This document shows, in pieces, positions 62,960 through 64,000 of a stretch of 64,000 bases of DNA; within the stretch, counting starts at the first letter, position 1, and the number at the start of each line of letters is the position of its first letter. Position numbers and translations under genes: made by a program. Origin of the DNA: Janthinobacterium sp. SUN073 (GTDB lineage Bacteria; Pseudomonadota; Gammaproteobacteria; Burkholderiales; Burkholderiaceae_D); contig NZ_JAPUBT010000009.1 of assembly GCF_030397665.1 (NCBI RefSeq), positions 62,001 through 126,000 of the forward strand. Reading direction: 5' to 3'. Under the pieces are notes generated by a model, which saw only the letters and a list, made by a program, of their open reading frames with translations, had not been told where the DNA came from and made no database searches.

Positions 62960-64000
62960 ATGATTGATATAATGGCAAGTGTAGCCGTGGCTACGGATGC
63001 ACATCAGACAGAGCAAGAGCATCACGATTCCTTGCAGGCGCATTTCCAGCCCAATATTTCGGCCGATGAAATTGAGCAAGTTTTTCACTTGAAGCGGGCG
63101 CAGCCTTTGCTGCAAGTGTTTACGGCCCTGTTCCATGGCGGTTTTGATGGCGTGCTGGTGCGTCTGCTGGTGTTGCGCGAGCTGGCGTCCGATGCGGCCA
63201 CGTCCGCCTATACGCGCGCCGATATCAACACCAAGCTGGCCTATTTATTGCCGGAAAGCCTGGAAACGGTCTTGCTGCGCCTGCGCTCGAACCAGTTGCT
63301 GGCCTGGGATGCGCAGCAGGGCGTGTACCGCGTGACGCCCATGGCGCGCAATGTGCTGTCCGCCATCGACAGCCTGCTGGGCCTGGGCCAGACGGAAGAC
63401 GAAGCGGAAATGGGCTTTTTGCTGTCGCAGGTGGCCGGTGCGCAAGCCGTGGGCGGCGTGTCCGTTGAACAACTCCAACATTTGCTGGGCCGCCTGGTGG
63501 ACTTGACGGAAGAATTTTCCGACGCGATAGCTTCCGGTTCCGAATTCCGGCTGCGCACGGCGCAGGCGAAGTGGAACATGGCGTGCGACTGGGTCGAGAA
63601 GGGTTCCGAGATTCTCGTGGCCATTACTTCCGATGAAAACGCGGACAGCGCCACGCACAAGGCGGCGCAGGCGATCGGCCGCGCGCAAAGTAAATTGTTG
63701 AACATGCAAGGCATGTTTTCGCGCGCGCTGAACCAGATCGAGCGCCAGCGGGTGCACCTGGGCCAGTCGGGCCTGTCGACCACGGACATCAAGCGCTGGC
63801 TCTTGCTGCATGAAGACCTGGCCAGCCTGGCCGAAGGCGCCATCGACCAGCCCGTCGTGCCCCTGTTCAGCACGCCGGCCGAGATGATCGACGTGGCCGA
63901 AACGGAACTGCTGTCCGAACGGGCGGCAGGTGTCATCAACACGGGCCTGCCCAGCGGAGAGGACGCGCCCACCACCATCAGCGACGGTCCCGCCATGCAG
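62960..64000 (+). CDS. Unidentified winged-helix-like protein, C-terminus beyond window
   Basis: An open frame of 347 codons running off the right edge. Residues about 30-150 look like a helical, winged-helix-type region (LKRAQPLLQVFTALFHGGFD, LAYLLPESLETVLLRLRSNQ, VYRVTPMARNVLSAIDSL); residues 170-290 are long helices (EQLQHLLGRLVDLTEEFSDA, KLLNMQGMFSRALNQIERQR). The layout resembles kleisin subunits of SMC-like MksBEF/Wadjet-type systems, but I cannot confirm this. GGAAAAGA precedes ATG 62960; ATG 62972 is an alternative. Confidence 0.65.
   Translation, partial: MIDIMASVAVATDAHQTEQEHHDSLQAHFQPNISADEIEQVFHLKRAQPLLQVFTALFHGGFDGVLVRLLVLRELASDAATSAYTRADINTKLAYLLPESLETVLLRLRSNQLLAWDAQQGVYRVTPMARNVLSAIDSLLGLGQTEDEAEMGFLLSQVAGAQAVGGVSVEQLQHLLGRLVDLTEEFSDAIASGSEFRLRTAQAKWNMACDWVEKGSEILVAITSDENADSATHKAAQAIGRAQSKLLNMQGMFSRALNQIERQRVHLGQSGLSTTDIKRWLLLHEDLASLAEGAIDQPVVPLFSTPAEMIDVAETELLSERAAGVINTGLPSGEDAPTTISDGPAMQ

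Noticed and set aside
62968-62973. TATAAT as a -10 promoter
   Set aside because: It lies inside the predicted coding sequence after ATG 62960, and no -35 partner was found. Could matter only if the true start is further downstream.

Overview
The window looks like chromosomal DNA of a GC-rich betaproteobacterium, most likely an Oxalobacteraceae member close to Janthinobacterium. This is inferred from betaproteobacterial gene orders (ptsN-hprK; HIT-DUF971-ubiE; fmdB-DUF502-aspS), a PhaM-type granule protein and a B3 metallo-beta-lactamase relative. No database search was run. I saw no tRNA or rRNA gene, CRISPR array, transposase or prophage.

Layout. 1-4.1 kb (minus strand): hprK (cut by the window edge), ptsN, queF and ilvA. 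4.3-13.4 kb: a YqaA-type membrane protein, a 1346-residue FAD/Fe-S oxidoreductase, a HIT protein and a DUF971 protein, an inserted DGPF/ECF sigma pair, ubiE and a Tim44-like protein. 13.6-22.7 kb: ubiJ-ubiB-methyltransferase, fmdB-DUF502-aspS, nudB, and a ybhP-clsB-S4 block. 22.9-30.4 kb: a fatty-acid beta-oxidation cluster headed by a TetR regulator. 30.4-39.9 kb: an accessory-looking stretch with an orphan ORF, a TetR/RibD_C pair sharing a perfect operator, two paralogous phosphoesterases bracketing a B3-type metallo-beta-lactamase homologue and rtcB with an unusual structured leader, then LysR/pirin/YcaC-like genes and a periplasmic binding protein. 40-44.4 kb: pnuC, a TonB-dependent receptor and a REC-AraC regulator. 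44.4-52.3 kb: a broken spore-coat-U fragment, HxlR, CHRD, an AEC transporter, an OsmC/PaiB pair divergent from a MocR regulator, tag, and an MnmC-type protein with a degenerate methyltransferase half. 52.5-57.0 kb: a Family 2A encapsulin locus. 57-64 kb: a sensorless histidine kinase with a REC-TPR protein, phaM, twin DUF3108 genes, and a gene running off the end.

The most striking system is the sulfur nanocompartment locus: rhodanese, serine O-acetyltransferase, an Xre regulator, a Family 2A encapsulin shell, and a cysteine desulfurase with a long proline-rich N-terminal extension that overlaps the shell gene. This matches characterised sulfur-storage encapsulin loci, so the class is known. 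The least explained signal is the rtcB leader: a promoter, a 12-codon ORF with a good ribosome binding site, two mutually exclusive hairpins, and a near-perfect terminator in front of rtcB. A third is a dispersed palindromic repeat with conserved ends and covarying stems. Further unusual points are a metallo-beta-lactamase homologue with Glu at the first metal position, and several perfect operator-like palindromes.
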